Below are positions 22,671-34,955 of a stretch of 64,000 nt of DNA, one piece after another. Below the pieces are notes generated by a model. That model was not told the origin of the DNA and ran no database searches. It worked only from the letters and a program-made list of their open reading frames with translations. The stretch is from positions 442,176 through 506,175 of the forward strand of contig LNKV01000038.1 of assembly GCA_001465935.1 (NCBI GenBank), written 5' to 3'. The translations under genes were made by a program, and so were the position numbers. Each line of letters opens with the position of its first letter. Positions within the stretch are counted from its first letter, which is position 1. Origin of the DNA: Clarireedia homoeocarpa (taxonomy: Eukaryota > Ascomycota > Leotiomycetes > Helotiales > Rutstroemiaceae).

Positions 22671-24890
22671 GTTCAGTCACTAGATGATCAGAACTAACGC
22701 ACTTTTGTGGATTCCAACATCACCTGCCGGCAATACTTTGTGGTTTATCCTACATAAGGTACTCGGCCCAGGTGAGACTGTAGGGCACCTATTCAGTGGT
22801 GAGATATCTTGAGAATTCCTCATCAGGCTACTGGTTGAAGCTTGATCATCTACCCATAGTAGGGCGAACATCATTCCAGCACTCCCGCTAAGTTACTACG
22901 GAGGGGTCAAAGAGTTATGGCAAGCAATGCACTTTACCAAAACCCTAATCTTAAGACATATCCAGCGTGCTTAAAGCTAGTTCAAAAGACTAGAATTGCC
23001 GCGGCTAAGAAGAAATGTGTAGGGGTCACCCAGTGAGACATTGATTCAAACCAGAATGGCAGAACTGCTTTATGCGAGTTTGACCGCGTAGAAAATGAGA
23101 GGACCTAAATATGCGAACACCCGTAACTCCCCTGTGCTGACTTGTCCTCCATTATGTGGAGCATACAGTTCTAAGTTGTAGCCACTCGCGGGCCGGCCTG
23201 TTGTCGCCACCTCCAGCACGTGGAACACCATTCCCTATATATTAGCACAATGCGTCATTTTATAGGGTCTTAGCAAGATCCCCGAGAAGAATCTTCTAAA
23301 ACGCTAGTTGACTGTAAAGCCAGTCTAGTAGATACATCAGTTTCGCAAGTTAATATAGAAGAAATGACCACCTGTAATTGTGTCGATGTCTAACTGAATG
23401 AATGGTTGTGTGCCCAGCTTGGAACAGTTTTTATCGACCGATTGATAGTTCTTGACTTTGAGACTGATAGTAGTCAGTCTCTCACCCTGCATCTTGTCAT
23501 AAGAAGAGGGCCGAAAATGGGATGGTAGATACCTGACCTGTGGCAATATGATGCCTACGCTGTGAATAAATGAACAGGGGGTGATTGTTTCTGACTGAAG
23601 ACACTGCGTCGTCCTTTTCCAACTCGAGCAATAGCAGGAATTTCCTTTACAAAGAGATAAAAAATCACATTTCCTTATACTGTCTTGCGTTTTATTCGTG
23701 CGAAAGAGATAGAGATGAGAGATTTGGAAAGGAGATAAGAATGAATCGGAACAACGTGCCTATCATTCGAAATCCCAAATTTGAGAGATGGGATTTTGAC
23801 GCTCAGTCGTACATCCTAGACATGTAATGGATATCTGGTGCAACGGTTTAGCTGGTGACTAATCCGCACGAAGGCCCCTCTCACCACTAAGATAGTAACC
23901 TTTCTGTGTTGTAAGCGAAGGACTGGTACACGAATTATTCAGCTGCGACTACCAAGATCTTTAGCTTTTGCAATTATTTGTTTTGGTAGGAACACTTCTC
24001 ACCTGGAAAACACCCACATGAAGGTACCAGATAACATGAACTATGTGATGAGTCAGATGCGACAAAGTCGGCAAGAGGTATGCAGGTAGCCGCCCCACAC
24101 ATTAAGTCATGACTGCGCAGCTGTATGCAGTCTTGAAATCATATGGAAGGAGATGGTCTGCGGAACTGGCGCGGGCAAATGCCAGTCACCTAGTTCAGGG
24201 AAGTAAGCTTTGATCAGAAAGTGATCGACAGGGCTTTAGTCCTGGTGGGACAAGCAGAGAGCTCAAATCTGGGGGTTATGAGCTCCCTTCTTCTGTGCAG
24301 CAGGAAAATCGCAGCCTTGTGTGGGGTTTAATTTGCTTCTAGAATGAAAATATAGATAAAACCGCATGACCCTAACTTCGGAAACAAAGGGAGCACCTAG
24401 TATTCTCAATTTGTTCCTATCTATGCTTTTAAGAGTTTTTATTGATCGATAAGAAGGTGAAACAAGCTGGTAAAAGAGTTAAGCTCTGGAAGCACCTGGT
24501 CCTTCGACAGCGAACAAATGACAGTGGAGCATAGCCTACATTCTGCTAATACAAAGTTCATCCGACCTGGAGATCGGCTTTTACTTCTTCCTCTCTTTGA
24601 ACTAATAGACCTGCATGATTCGAGCCTAGCGAGACTTCTGACCGCCTTGTGATTTTTGAGGCTGTCAGCCCTGTGTTGCAGCATAACGTTTACAGAATAT
24701 ATACTAGATTCTGCTCTTTGAACTGGTTCTGGAGCTTCTACGGAATGTTGCAAACGCACATAGCTTCTCGAAACAAGAAGCGGTCAAGCCCATCATGATT
24801 TTTGTCAACGCAAGACCCCTGATAGTCTTGAATGACTTTTACTTCATTCAAGCACGAGTTGGTCTATCAAAGTATAGGAAATTGGTTGAA

Positions 24891-26579
24891 ATGACGCAAA
24901 GCGAATCCAACTTTTGGGATACGACTTCCTGCTCTTCATGGAGTGGGATCTTAAATCAGCAGTTAGAAGACTTCGCAAAGGATGAGAATTGCCCGGTAGC
25001 CCCAGGATTCCCAAAAGCTTGGATAATAAGAGAGAGCTAACAGTTGTTAGGTTCAAGTGACAAATGGGAGTCACGAGGGAGATGCAACGACATCTCCACG
25101 CGCAATCATACAACAGGGGCAGAAGCAAGGCGAACAAGTCGACTTTTCGTTCATGCAACTGAGCCAGCCATCCATCGTGCCAAACGACGCCGAACTAAGT
25201 TCTATGTTTGGAATAGGATATGCTCATATGAATGCCGACCAGGAATATGAAAGCTTCGCTGCGCTCAAGTGTTGCAGAAGCTCGACCCCCTTATCAATGG
25301 GTGGACTTTCTTTCACGTCTACTTCGTCGATCATCAAAGATATTACGATGTCTCATGACACAACCGCGAGTATGACGTCTTGTGGTTATCCAACAGCACA
25401 TGGACCTCCGCTCAGCACTTGCGAAACCATCCCCATACCATCTTTCGACCCACTTGGGAGTGAAGTTACCAACTGGTGGGAAGATTATCCGACGAGTGAC
25501 ATAGACGCAGGATTGACAGAATCCGGGTTGCTGTGTCTGCAAGATGAGCTTCTAAGACTTTCTGAACAGAATTTTTCACCACAGACCGGCCCGGTAGGGG
25601 ATCGACTGCGATGGAACACGTATTCGCCATTGACATGGACGTCGGAAGAATGTGACCAGTTGATCAATAGTGTTCCTAGAGCATTAAAGCTGCAAGAACC
25701 TCGAACATTTGCCAGTAGCACAACCTCAAGCAGCACATCAGGAATAGTATACACGTCAAGTAATGCAGAGGCTACCTCCAGCATCCATGATCCTGAGATG
25801 AATTTGAGAGCAGAAAAATCAGCTCTTCTTCTTCGGCATGCACTTCCGTCCTCACTGGTGAGTACTAGAAATACAAAGGTTGCTGTACCGGCCATTACCA
25901 GAGGCGATACCACGGCCAATAGGAGTAAGAAAAGGCCGCAGTCAACCACAGATTCCACAGACCGATGCTCTAGGAGCAGAAGCTCACGAACGGCCATTGC
26001 AAGCACTGACACTCGCTACCATGCAGTCAAGACCGGAACTAGTACTACGAGGTTGACTTCGCTTCTCGAAACAAGTCCCGGCGACCTCGATACCTCTTCG
26101 GCCAACATTCAAGTTCCATTAGAAGCGCCAACACGAAGAGATCCAGCAAGCGTAGCAAAAGACCAGTACTTATTGGAGGCGAGAAAGGCTGGCCTATCAT
26201 ATAAAGTCATCCGAGCCCAAGGAAAGTTTTCAGAAGCTGAGTCAACTCTCAGAGGCCGACACCGAAGTTTGGTAAAAAAGAAGAAAGCCCGAATCAGGAA
26301 GCCAGAGTGGACCAAAAAAGATGTGGGTATCCTCGCATTGGTTCCGGACGACAATGCTGACTATGAGCATAGGATCGACTGCTGCAGAAAGCCGTTAAGA
26401 AGTATAGTAATGCGAGCATTCCAACCGATCCACCAAAGCTCACTTGGGGAAAAGCTGCTGAATACATTTTTAAAAGAGGTGGAACTTATGAATTCTCTTC
26501 TGTTGCCTGCAGCAGGCGGTGGAGTGAGCTGAACATGAAATTGGTTTCCACGTGCGGAGAGATAAATTCTTGCACATGA
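24891..26579 (+). CDS. Myb/SANT-like fungal transcription regulator
   Basis: Predicted nuclear regulator with a C-terminal Myb-like DNA-binding region. Exons 24891-24995, 25051-26322 and 26373-26579 give 527 residues. The start is the ATG at 24891 (MTQSESNFWDTT); the large middle exon has no ATG near its 5' end, and an in-phase intron (GTAGCC...GAGCTAACAGTTGTTAG) connects it. The last intron (50 bases, donor GTGGGT, branch GCTGAC) restores the Myb helices: KPEWTKKD-DRLLQKAVKKY, then LTWGKAAEYIFKRGGTYEF and SSVACSRRWSEL. Before it lies KDQYLLEARKAGLSYKVIRA with FSEAESTLRGRHRSL, a pattern typical of a large fungal Myb-like group. The N-terminal 350 residues are Ser/Thr-rich and look disordered. 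An upstream in-frame ATG at 24795 is possible but less likely. Confidence 0.82.
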
Positions 26580-26652
26580 ATCACGGTGCGGAATGTATAG
26601 GTAACGGGTTGGGCGTCTCCGCTCCAATGCATTTGCGATGGAATAGTTCATG

Positions 26653-27744
26653 CTACATCTTCCCCCCTTTTATGCTATCCAGATCTTTTATAGAATCGTC
26701 CTTGGGCGGCTTTGGTGGGACTCCAATAGCTTTCAGCACATCAAGAAGTATATTTTTATTGTTACGGACAGCGTCCCATTCAGCTTGGCTCTTCACTAGC
26801 AGTGTGCCTGCCAAAAGTGTCCCATTCAATGCAATTGGCCCCAGAAGGTCTCCATTTGTGTGTGTAATTGATTGTCCTTCCGATGTGCGTGGGCACAACA
26901 CCATGGACTTATCTGTGAGTCCCAGATTATAGCTTATTGGAGACTCGTAGTCTCCACCTGACAAGAGATCCTTATTACTGGTGTCTATTTTCATAACTTG
27001 GCAGGCGTCTTGATGCAGTCTCAGATATGTAGAATGCAGCTCGGAAGATGAAATTGTCGGTGATAATGCTGCTGAGAAGTACATGAAGGGTAAGTCTGCC
27101 AATGTCAATGGTGCACTTTCTCATTATGAGATAAGATTCCTTACCAGATACAGTTTTGTCAACCAATTGGTCCGCTAATGGACGCCATGTTTCCTGTGCC
27201 AGACCTGACCTCATTGATTGTACTGGCAGGAATTGTAAATGTCTGTGAGGTTGAGAGGCTCCCGAATGCTCGCCAGAATTGAAGAAGCCGAATAACTCTT
27301 CGCCCTCATCATGATATGCTTCCAGACACTTGTATGCTGCCTCAAGGTCTGCTTCTTCCAACAAGTGGGTTTGCTTTTTGAATTCCTTTGTCGCGAGGAT
27401 GAAATGCTCTGGTATAACAGGGAATTTGTTAAGTACGATATTATGGGCTGGGGCGAGCTCAGTTACAAGTAGCTGGGAGGGGTTGAGAAAAGGATTCGGT
27501 GGTTTCTCAGCTGAATCTCGAGGTTTGGAGGACTTTGGCTTATGTGCGAGAGCTGGAGAATACCGCAACTGGAACTATTGGCATGGCAGAACGATTAGAA
27601 TACTTTCAGGGAATCTGGAGTTGACCATCATACCGGAAATGAATTGACCTGGACAATGGATACTTGAGTAGAGTAGAAGTTCAGGTCGCCAGCAGCTTGA
27701 GCTGCCTTGAATTTCTCACGTACAAGTGCTGGTAAGTTCTTCAT
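26653..27744 (-). CDS. APA2: Ap4A phosphorylase (ATP adenylyltransferase)
   Basis: Splits diadenosine tetraphosphate with phosphate to ADP and ATP, controlling dinucleoside polyphosphate levels. Exons 27634-27744, 27145-27574 and 26653-27095, with GT-AG introns of 59 and 49 bases (donors GTATGA and GTAAGG), give 327 residues, matching yeast Apa1/Apa2. The start at 27744 (MKNLPALVREKFKAAQAAGD) fits the family N-terminus; an upstream in-frame start at 27900 would add 52 unlike residues. Splicing yields NSFPFQLRYSPALAHKPK. The HIT-like active site is GEHSGASQPHRHLQFLPV (H-x-G-A-S-Q-x-H-x-H with an S/G variant). Downstream LPFMYFSAALSP and SYNLGLTDKSMVLCPRTSEG are also typical. APA1 or APA2 cannot be distinguished; the symbol denotes the family. 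Confidence 0.93.
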
Positions 27745-28854
27745 TATGGACGAACGAACTGGAGGGGAAAGCACAGAAGAAGATCGGTCGTTGAATACGC
27801 GGTCGGAATGGTCGGGGGTCGCCTGCACGGACCACCAGTTCCGTAGTCGACCTCGACCTTGCTCGATTTCTTCAACATAATGCATGATAAACGCATGCAT
27901 GGTCTACGCGACAAGTCACTTGCATGGGAGAATCGAACACTTATTTGCTTTATTCAATCAACAACACACAATGTCATAGGAACACAGTTTCCCTCTGTCT
28001 AGCTGTGTTGCTCGCAAGTAAATCTAGTCTTGGTGTGCGATATGAACTAGGTATCACAACTTTGTCGCAAAGTCTTTTACGCCTGACGGAATTCAGTCCC
28101 TGGAAGATCAGCTCTCTCCTGAATTTACTCCCTGGTAGTCCAGCATGCCGTGTAATGTGCTGCGGCACTGTCCATTCAGTATATGGAAAAGCCAGGGGCC
28201 CGGCAGTCACCTAAACCATGGTTGAATGGTGTGGCGCTTTCATCTCACGAAATGCTCTAGCACGACAAAATTTATCAAGGCATTTTCTTAGGATGATTCC
28301 CTTGTCGAGGTTGAGTAAGTGCACACAAAATGGTTATAAGACCCTTGGGCAGCCGTCAAGCTAAGTAGCCTTGATGCGTACCTTTCATCATCATCTGTAT
28401 ATTCAAGTTGTACCACTTCAATTCAACTAGGATAGTCTATCTAGTTCACAATGTATTAATTTGCTCTAATCCTAATTACTTCGATCATTGGTGGGCTTCT
28501 GTTCTGTTCATTGAATTCTGATGAGCCAACATTCTAGCTGATTGAGAACCGGCTCATAGAGCCTTTGCAAATTTCATCTCAGCACACTTCTTTCAGATTA
28601 GTTAGGTTTTTTCACATTTTTCATAACGCCGCTGTTGCTACACATCCTACCAGTATCCCTGCTATTGCTGTCAAGACGGATCAAAGAGAGCCATCATAGG
28701 CAGTATTTGTCTAGTCAGCTCAGTCCTCAAGACCCACGTCTATGGTTGCGTATAATCACTCAATGGCTACCAGTATGCGCTCCTCCTTGCAACAGTACAT
28801 GAATAGCTTTTGGTGAGACAATGACACACTATATAATCAAAGGCTATCTTAGGG
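27745..28854. other. Intergenic
   Basis: Promoter of the Ap4A phosphorylase on the left and 3' flank of the GMC gene on the right. Only short, unremarkable open frames. Confidence 0.5.
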
Positions 28855-31794
28855 TTACCGATTGTCGTCCAAAATCATACTCGCCGCCTTCTCTGCCACA
28901 GCATAAACAGTAGCTTGCAAATGCGCGGCCGGCAACCAAACAATCGTGCTCGCATCGACGATTCTCAGTCCCTGCACTCCATAAACCCTCAATCTTTGAT
29001 CCACCACCCCTCCCAACTCCCTCGCCATCATACCCCCACTACCTCCATGATGATGCAAGGTCTGCACTCCCCCTTTCACAAACTCCTCTATTTCCGCTCC
29101 CGTCTGTGCAGTCTCTCCCGGATATACCTCTTTCATTCCAGAATCCTTCAATTCATTTGTTGCACGCAAAGTCCGCGTGTAGTTAAATCCAATTTCCATT
29201 TGCAGAATGTCGAGAGGATTGGTCAAATAGCGGGGATTAATGAGTGGAGGAGAGAACACAGAAGAGCTGTTTATTCGAATCCAGCCACGCGAATACGGAT
29301 GCTGCACACTGGCGATGATAATGGTGTCGCCGACGATAAACTCGATATGAGCGGTAGCCGTAGAGAGGAGATCCTGCGTCAGAAGAGAATGGTAGAGCGC
29401 ATAGCCTTTGCGTACTGAGGGGGGAGTGGATGGATCGAGATATTGAGTTCCAGATTGGGTGCTTGCCATTTTAGTTAATGTGGAGATTGTTTGATTATCA
29501 GTTATGTTGCTGAATGGGAGGAAGGCGAGAGTATTGCCAGAGGCGGTGGTGAATGGACCTAAGGAGTGGTGAGTAATTTTTAATTTTTTTTTTTTTTCAA
29601 GAATCAGACTGTTGGTATGTTTGGTAATCTCACCTTCCCTCTTCTCATCGTATAACTTTCGCATCTCAGCTGTCCAAGTGGCATTACTGAAATTTCCCGT
29701 CTGTACCGCGATATTGGGTTCTGCATAACACTTAAATCAGTGTTCTATCCATATATTTAATCCACAAATCTGATTCCAATCACCCAGTTTTCCAGCGCAG
29801 AAAATGTAACAAAAAAAGACATGATCTTACCACTGCCAACCGAAACCACAAACCCATGATCCACATACCCCTCCCCTACTCCCTCCAACTCAACCTTAAC
29901 ATCCACCCCTGCCGCCTCCAAAACTGCCCTACCTCCTATCCCAGATACTTGCAGCAACTGCGGCGTTCTCAGCGTACCAGCACTTACTATAACTTCTTTT
30001 CGCGCACGGACTCTAAATTCCTTGACATTCGTCAAACTCGAATTCGAGGCTGCAAAAGCTACTCCGGTTGCTCTTGGCACTTGATGAAAGGTGGAAGAGG
30101 AATTGGATAGAATGATACGAGTTGCGGTGTAAGAGGGAATAATATGTAGATTTGGTTTCGGGGAAGAAGAATAGGGAGGGGAGATAAATGATTGTGATGT
30201 ACAGCGGGTTTGAGAGTCGTGGTTTAAGGATAGGGTGAAGAGGAAGGTGGAGGCGGAGAGTCCGGAGAAGGGGTCTGGGAGGAGGAAGTGGTGGAGGGAT
30301 TGGAATGCGCGGATGAATACTCCTGGTGGGGTTGGTTAGATCTCTGATTGAAAGGGGCATCGGGTAGAGATTTGGGAGACAAAGATTTGTGGAAGGTGAT
30401 ATTCAGAAATATTAATTCGCGAAGAAAAAGGACATATAAAACTCACCAGTGCTCGGCCACACAAACCTAGGAAAGCCATACTGCACCGCACCCCCCTCAC
30501 CATGCCACCTCTCATTCCAGCCCACTCCCGCACCCCACTCCTTTACTTCCTCTTCATCTCCGTCAGGCGGAGTGTACTTTTCACTTTTCTTAAAAAACGG
30601 CAACAAATTCTCCCAACTCCAGTTTTGGTCTGGAGTTTTGCTTGAAGGAAAGAAATCGCCAAATCGATCATAATCAAGTTTGTTCCCTCGCATGAAAACC
30701 ATGCCGTTGAGAACGGATGAGCCGCCGATTACGCGGCCGGCGGGGAGGTTGATGCTACGGTTTGCGAGAAGAGGTTGTGGGAGGGAAGTTAGGTTTGCGT
30801 CGTAGACTGTGGAGGGGTGGGATGTTAGTTCCGAGACGGAGGGGGATAAGGGATTGAACGGAGGTGGGGAGGAGGGGGATAAGAGGTTGAAGGGTGGGGA
30901 AATTGGGATTGCGTGTGGCAAGACTTCTCAATCACACAGGAGATGTAAAAATGAGACAACCTCCGTAGATACAACGCACATTCCTGCACTACTTCTGCCC
31001 AAAAACTTTCTGGGCTTTAATCACGAACCATCAATTGTACTCCCTACAGTAGCTCGCCTTTCTCCCTAATCCCCATCCACCGCATTCATATCTTCCACCT
31101 CTACCACTTCCTTCACTGCCAATAAAGAAAAAAAAAAAAAAACAATGTTGAATTAAATCCTTACCAGAGCCCCTTGGTCCATTCCCTAGCGCCGCAGTAT
31201 TCCCCGTAGTAAGAAGTGGAATCTCAACCCAATCTTCATTTTTATGACTATATCGACAGGCTCATTAATATGCATGCTATTTACCTCGAGAGCGAAGGAA
31301 GCAGTGGGAAGAACCCGGAATGGATCATGGGGTCACTCACAATGGCCCTGATTCGATTACGAGGACTGTTGTATCTGATGTCTTGCTGTTAGTTTACTGG
31401 ATTTGACTGTACTTGGGGGGACTGTGTGGAGGGAGGGGGTTCGGATTAATAGATGGGTGGAAAGGATGGCAGGGTATCGTGACAGATATAGATATTAATC
31501 TCTTAGTTAGAGATAGAAGTGAAAAAAAGAAGACAAGTAGTCGGTAGCATATGTGCAGCGAAGCTGGGTATGTAAATAGGAGTGAGTATCTTACATACTT
31601 CTATTTTCCGAAAGTCGGCTGGCAACAACTAAACCGCTTGTTCCGCCGCCCACAATGATATAATCGTACGAGGGGAGAACATCGTAGGGATCGGAGATTA
31701 GGGTGTAAGGAGTAGGAGTTGAGATTGTGGGTGATGTGAGGAAGATGAGAAGGAGGAGTAGAGGGGTAAGGAGATTGGAGGGTTGAGGAGGCAT
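28855..31794 (-). CDS. Secreted GMC-family FAD oxidoreductase
   Basis: Flavin enzyme of the glucose-methanol-choline family; the substrate (alcohol, sugar or aryl alcohol) is not evident. Seven exons: 31595-31794, 31341-31385, 31165-31247, 30447-30806, 29831-30322, 29634-29720 and 28855-29558, all with GT-AG introns, give 656 residues. Phases agree at every join; the first donor is GTAAGA at 31594 and not the overlapping GTATGT. The N-terminus is a signal peptide (LLTPLLLLLIFLTSPTIS). FAD-binding motifs are YDYIIVGGGTSGLVVASRLS, TTVLVIESGPL, and the GMC signature GRVIGGSSVLNGMVFMRG. The second signature region is SAGTLRTPQLLQVSGIG. The C-terminus carries LRIVDASTIVWLPAAHLQAT with the likely catalytic His635. 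The usual H-P-x-G-T-x-x-M stretch reads HHHGGSGGMM, a variant form. Confidence 0.88.
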
Positions 31795-32973
31795 TGTTTA
31801 TGGAGATGGAGTTGGGGAAAGTTGCGGAGTTGTTTGAATAGGATTTAAAGATGAGCGGTCGTGGATATATATATTATACATTGTGTTGCCAAGCTGAGGG
31901 GGCCCCTTTCGGGAGACATGCAGTGGTGCCGACAATGAGACTTGACCAATCATGGTGGGTGAATTTTACATGGAAGAAGTGAAAGTTCAGTAATCATGGG
32001 GGGTAGCACATGTTTTGTCAGATTAGAGACTGTGAGATTTAGTGGGTATTATCCTGGGGAGTATTTGCATGCGTTTAGGGTTTACTTGCGGTGAGAATGA
32101 TTTGATAATGCTAATGTTTGGCTTTAGATGAGAGGGATATCATTTGCAGGATGCGGATATATTTTGTAGTTCATTCTGGCGAATAACTCTTCAAAATGGA
32201 GGGCCAGCTCGTAACAGCGAGCATCCCAAACCCGAGGTATATTTTTCCATTTTCATCCGGTCCACAAGGCAGACTAAAGTACTAGTACCACAGCAGCACA
32301 AGCACAGTGTTCATTCCGACCCTACCACAAAATCCTACGTTCCCAACAGAACGGTACCTCTCCTGCACTCGACATGCAAAAAAGTAGATGGAACGTCACT
32401 ACCGCGTCACGATTGGTCTTCAGAGACTCAACAATGGCAACAGCAGTATTCCCTGAGCAACCGGGATTCAGACACAGCACAGCACGGGCCGACAGAAAGT
32501 GCCGAGATTTGTAGATACATTGATTGGAATGGGAAAGAAGATTTCGGATAGATCTCCGTAGTGACGGGAGGGAAATCCCATGTTTGCTACCAAGGGAGAC
32601 TTGCAACAAGATCTTCGAGGGATTGTAGGGATTGTTGCACGGTATGTTGTGTGATATGCGGGCAAGCGGGAGACTAGATTCGTGGAGGTTAGAGGAAGAA
32701 GGTAGGGGGTCTTTGATTGAGAAACATATTGTAGAAACTTAGAAAGTAATTTAGAGATTGTATGAACAGTAAGATAAGTAGGAAGATTAAAACTTCTTCC
32801 TAAGCTGTATTGTTCCCCTTAGATTGGGAGCCCCAGCTTGGAAATGCCCTTCAAGCTAACCTGCCCGTCAACCACACTGGGGCCGATGTTTGATTCATAA
32901 TTAAGAAAAACCTATACTCCCAGCCCAATGGGTTTCTGAGAATGCTAGTAGTGCTTCCACCACCCCGAAAGTA
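31795..32973. other. Intergenic
   Basis: Promoter of the GMC gene and 3' flank of the dehydrogenase. A short open frame at 32144-32551 (+) has no recognisable character. Confidence 0.5.
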
Positions 32974-33800
32974 CTACGAACCATTTCCCCAGCCACCATC
33001 CGCAGCATAAACTGCGCCTGTGACATATGAACTTTCCTGGCTCAACAAGAAAACAATGACCGCAGCAATCTCTTCTGGTCCGGCGATTCTCTTGAGAGCT
33101 GCAGGTGGGTTGATTCCATCCCCGACCACCTCCCGAGCTTGGGCCAGCAATGGGGTTTCTATCGCGCCTGGAGCTACAGCATTCACTCGAATGTTTCTAT
33201 CTCCGACTTCCTGCGCTGCTGAACGCGTCAGCCCGATCACGCCGTGTTTACTAGTGGTGTATGCAGCGCTTCCTCCAAATCCTTTTAAGTCAAAAGTTAG
33301 TGATGAAGCAAGAAATTATCTTGTACTTGAAATGGACGATGAATCTCTGGCTCACCTCTCGTGCCTTGTATAGAAGCAATATTAACGATGCTCCCACCAT
33401 CTTCAATTTTTTGTAGCTCCGCCCTCAATGAATACATCAACCCGGTCAGATTGACAGCCATGATTTTATCCCATTCTGCATCTTCCAAATCTTGGATTTT
33501 CGTGATACCATGGTATTTTCCAATGACACCCGCACAGTTTGCGGCACCGTCTAGTTTTCGATACTTTCTGATAATCGCTTCAATCCAATCTTCAACCGAT
33601 TGACGATTGGTGACATCGACCTCAGTGGAGAGAAACAGTAGATTATTCTCAGCAAAGTATTCGGACGCAGTGGAGAGGGCATCATGATTTACATCGCCGA
33701 TACAAACGGTCGCTCCACGTGAAGAAAGAAGCTTAGCTGTAGCAAGACCGATTCCAGACGCACCGCCAGTGATGGCAATGATTTTGCCTTGCAGAGACAT
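32974..33800 (-). CDS. Short-chain dehydrogenase/reductase (SDR)
   Basis: Classical NAD(P)-dependent SDR of 250 residues; substrate unknown. Exons 33356-33800 and 32974-33281 are joined across a 74-base GT-AG intron (donor GTGAGC, branch CTAAC). The cofactor motif is ITGGASGIGLATAKLL (G-x-x-x-G-x-G), with acidic D in CIGDVNHD after strand 2, which favours NAD(H). The motif NCAG (family NNAG) follows at AANCAGVIGK. Catalytic residues: Ser in GGSIVNIASIQG, and YTTSK (Y-x-x-x-K), recovered only after splicing as GFGGSAAYTTSKHGV. The end VTGAVYAADGGWGNGS is standard. It resembles 3-oxoacyl-reductase/quinate-type dehydrogenases of moulds. It lies divergent to the glutaminase gene. Confidence 0.92.
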
Positions 33801-34271
33801 GATATGTATGATACAGTGAGTTTGGTGAATTGCTAGTGCTTCTTCAATGTCGTGAGAATACGAATGTTGGTTGCAACCTGAGACAACGACGTTATCAAGC
33901 GGATGAGATCATGAATGAGGGGTAAATGAAGTGCATGGCTGTGACCTTCCTTATCGAGATCAGGACCCTCAGTCTGGTGAAACTATGTGGTTTCCTTCAC
34001 TGAGTGCGTGATTGACGGGTTATAATAGCACGAGCTGGCCAAGCTACGGATTGTCTAGCCAAGCGAGTACAAATACTGCAGCATCTCAGGTCATGATGAT
34101 GATTAATGGTTGATGGTTGTGTCGCGCAGGAGGGAATGGAATGTACTGTGAGGTAATAACTCGGGAAGGAGATATGGTAACGATTAGATCCCTTTTATAA
34201 GCACAGTCGGGAAATCTGACATTGAAGAGTTAGCCGTAAGTAGATCTAGTCCTAGAGGCTCCCCAAATGAA

Positions 34272-34301
34272 CTGGTACTGGTACTGGTACTGGTACTGGT
34301 G
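34272..34301. repeat. (CTGGTA)5 tandem repeat
   Basis: Five copies of CTGGTA, the last ending in G. Simple repeat in the SDR/glutaminase divergent region. Confidence 0.9.
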
Positions 34302-34601
34302 TACTGCTCATAGCTATTTCGCCAGAAGACTCAATTTAGCGAAGACTTTATGAAATACTGCACAAATACACAAGTCAATACAAACATGCACAAGTGGAGC
34401 ATAAAATTATGTAGTTCTAATTCAAGGTACATAATAAGTACATGCAAGTACACGCTGGAGCTCCGGTGCGGGTGACGCTAACCCCCGCATTATCGTACGT
34501 CTCATGACAACATAGTGGAAACAGACTCGACAGGGTCAAAAGTGCGATGCAGCCGCCGGTCCAGCTTTTGGTGGCTCGGGGATGCTTGGGGATGCTTGTT
34601 G

Positions 34602-34658
34602 CCCAGTCTTAGTCCGTCTCAGCCAGTCTCAGCCAGTCTTAGCCAGTCTGGGCCAGTC
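34602..34658. repeat. 10-bp tandem repeat (GCCAGTCTYA)
   Basis: About 5.7 copies of a ten-base unit close to GCCAGTCTCA or GCCAGTCTTA, with drift at the ends. It lies about 300 bases before the glutaminase start codon, where it could affect expression. Confidence 0.85.
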
Positions 34659-34955
34659 ATTGTCTCCGCCGCTACCAAGCAGAGTTTGATCCCATGATTG
34701 AAAACAAAGCTTCACCCGGCAGTCTCACGGTCCCTAGACGTAAGCCACTTCTCTGCTCGTACTTCACTCGCAAATTTCTATTGCATAGTACTTATTGTCT
34801 ATTGTACCCTATCAAGCATGCACAATAAATAAGGCTGTGCTATTCTTCTCTCATTTCTTCGCTATTTCCTCGTCTGCCTCTGAGCAAGGAAAAGGCAGTG
34901 CTTCCTTCAATGTCACTTTGATTGGCGCACAATTTACCAGTAACCAACAGCAGCC

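Larger units (their letters stand above)
20363..24890. other. Gene-poor gap of 4.5 kb
   Basis: No gene is supported. Contents: the end of the 61-bp duplication; a GAGAAA-rich tract at about 20677-20716; an A/T-rich run at 21120-21147; a nested hairpin with a perfect palindrome at 22611-22670; and AT-rich sequence with only short open frames. The final part is the promoter of the Myb-like gene. Confidence 0.55.
33801..34955. other. Divergent promoter region with two tandem repeats
   Basis: Between the SDR and glutaminase starts. It contains a 6-base repeat (34272-34301) and a 10-base repeat (34602-34658). No gene is supported. Confidence 0.6.

Noticed and set aside
28915..29418. 167-codon plus-strand open frame
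   Set aside because: Antisense of the GMC C-terminal exon.
31560..31600. Frame conflict at the first GMC intron (GTATGT donor)
   Set aside because: The overlapping GTAAGA donor at 31594 gives the right phase, so the gene is not broken there.
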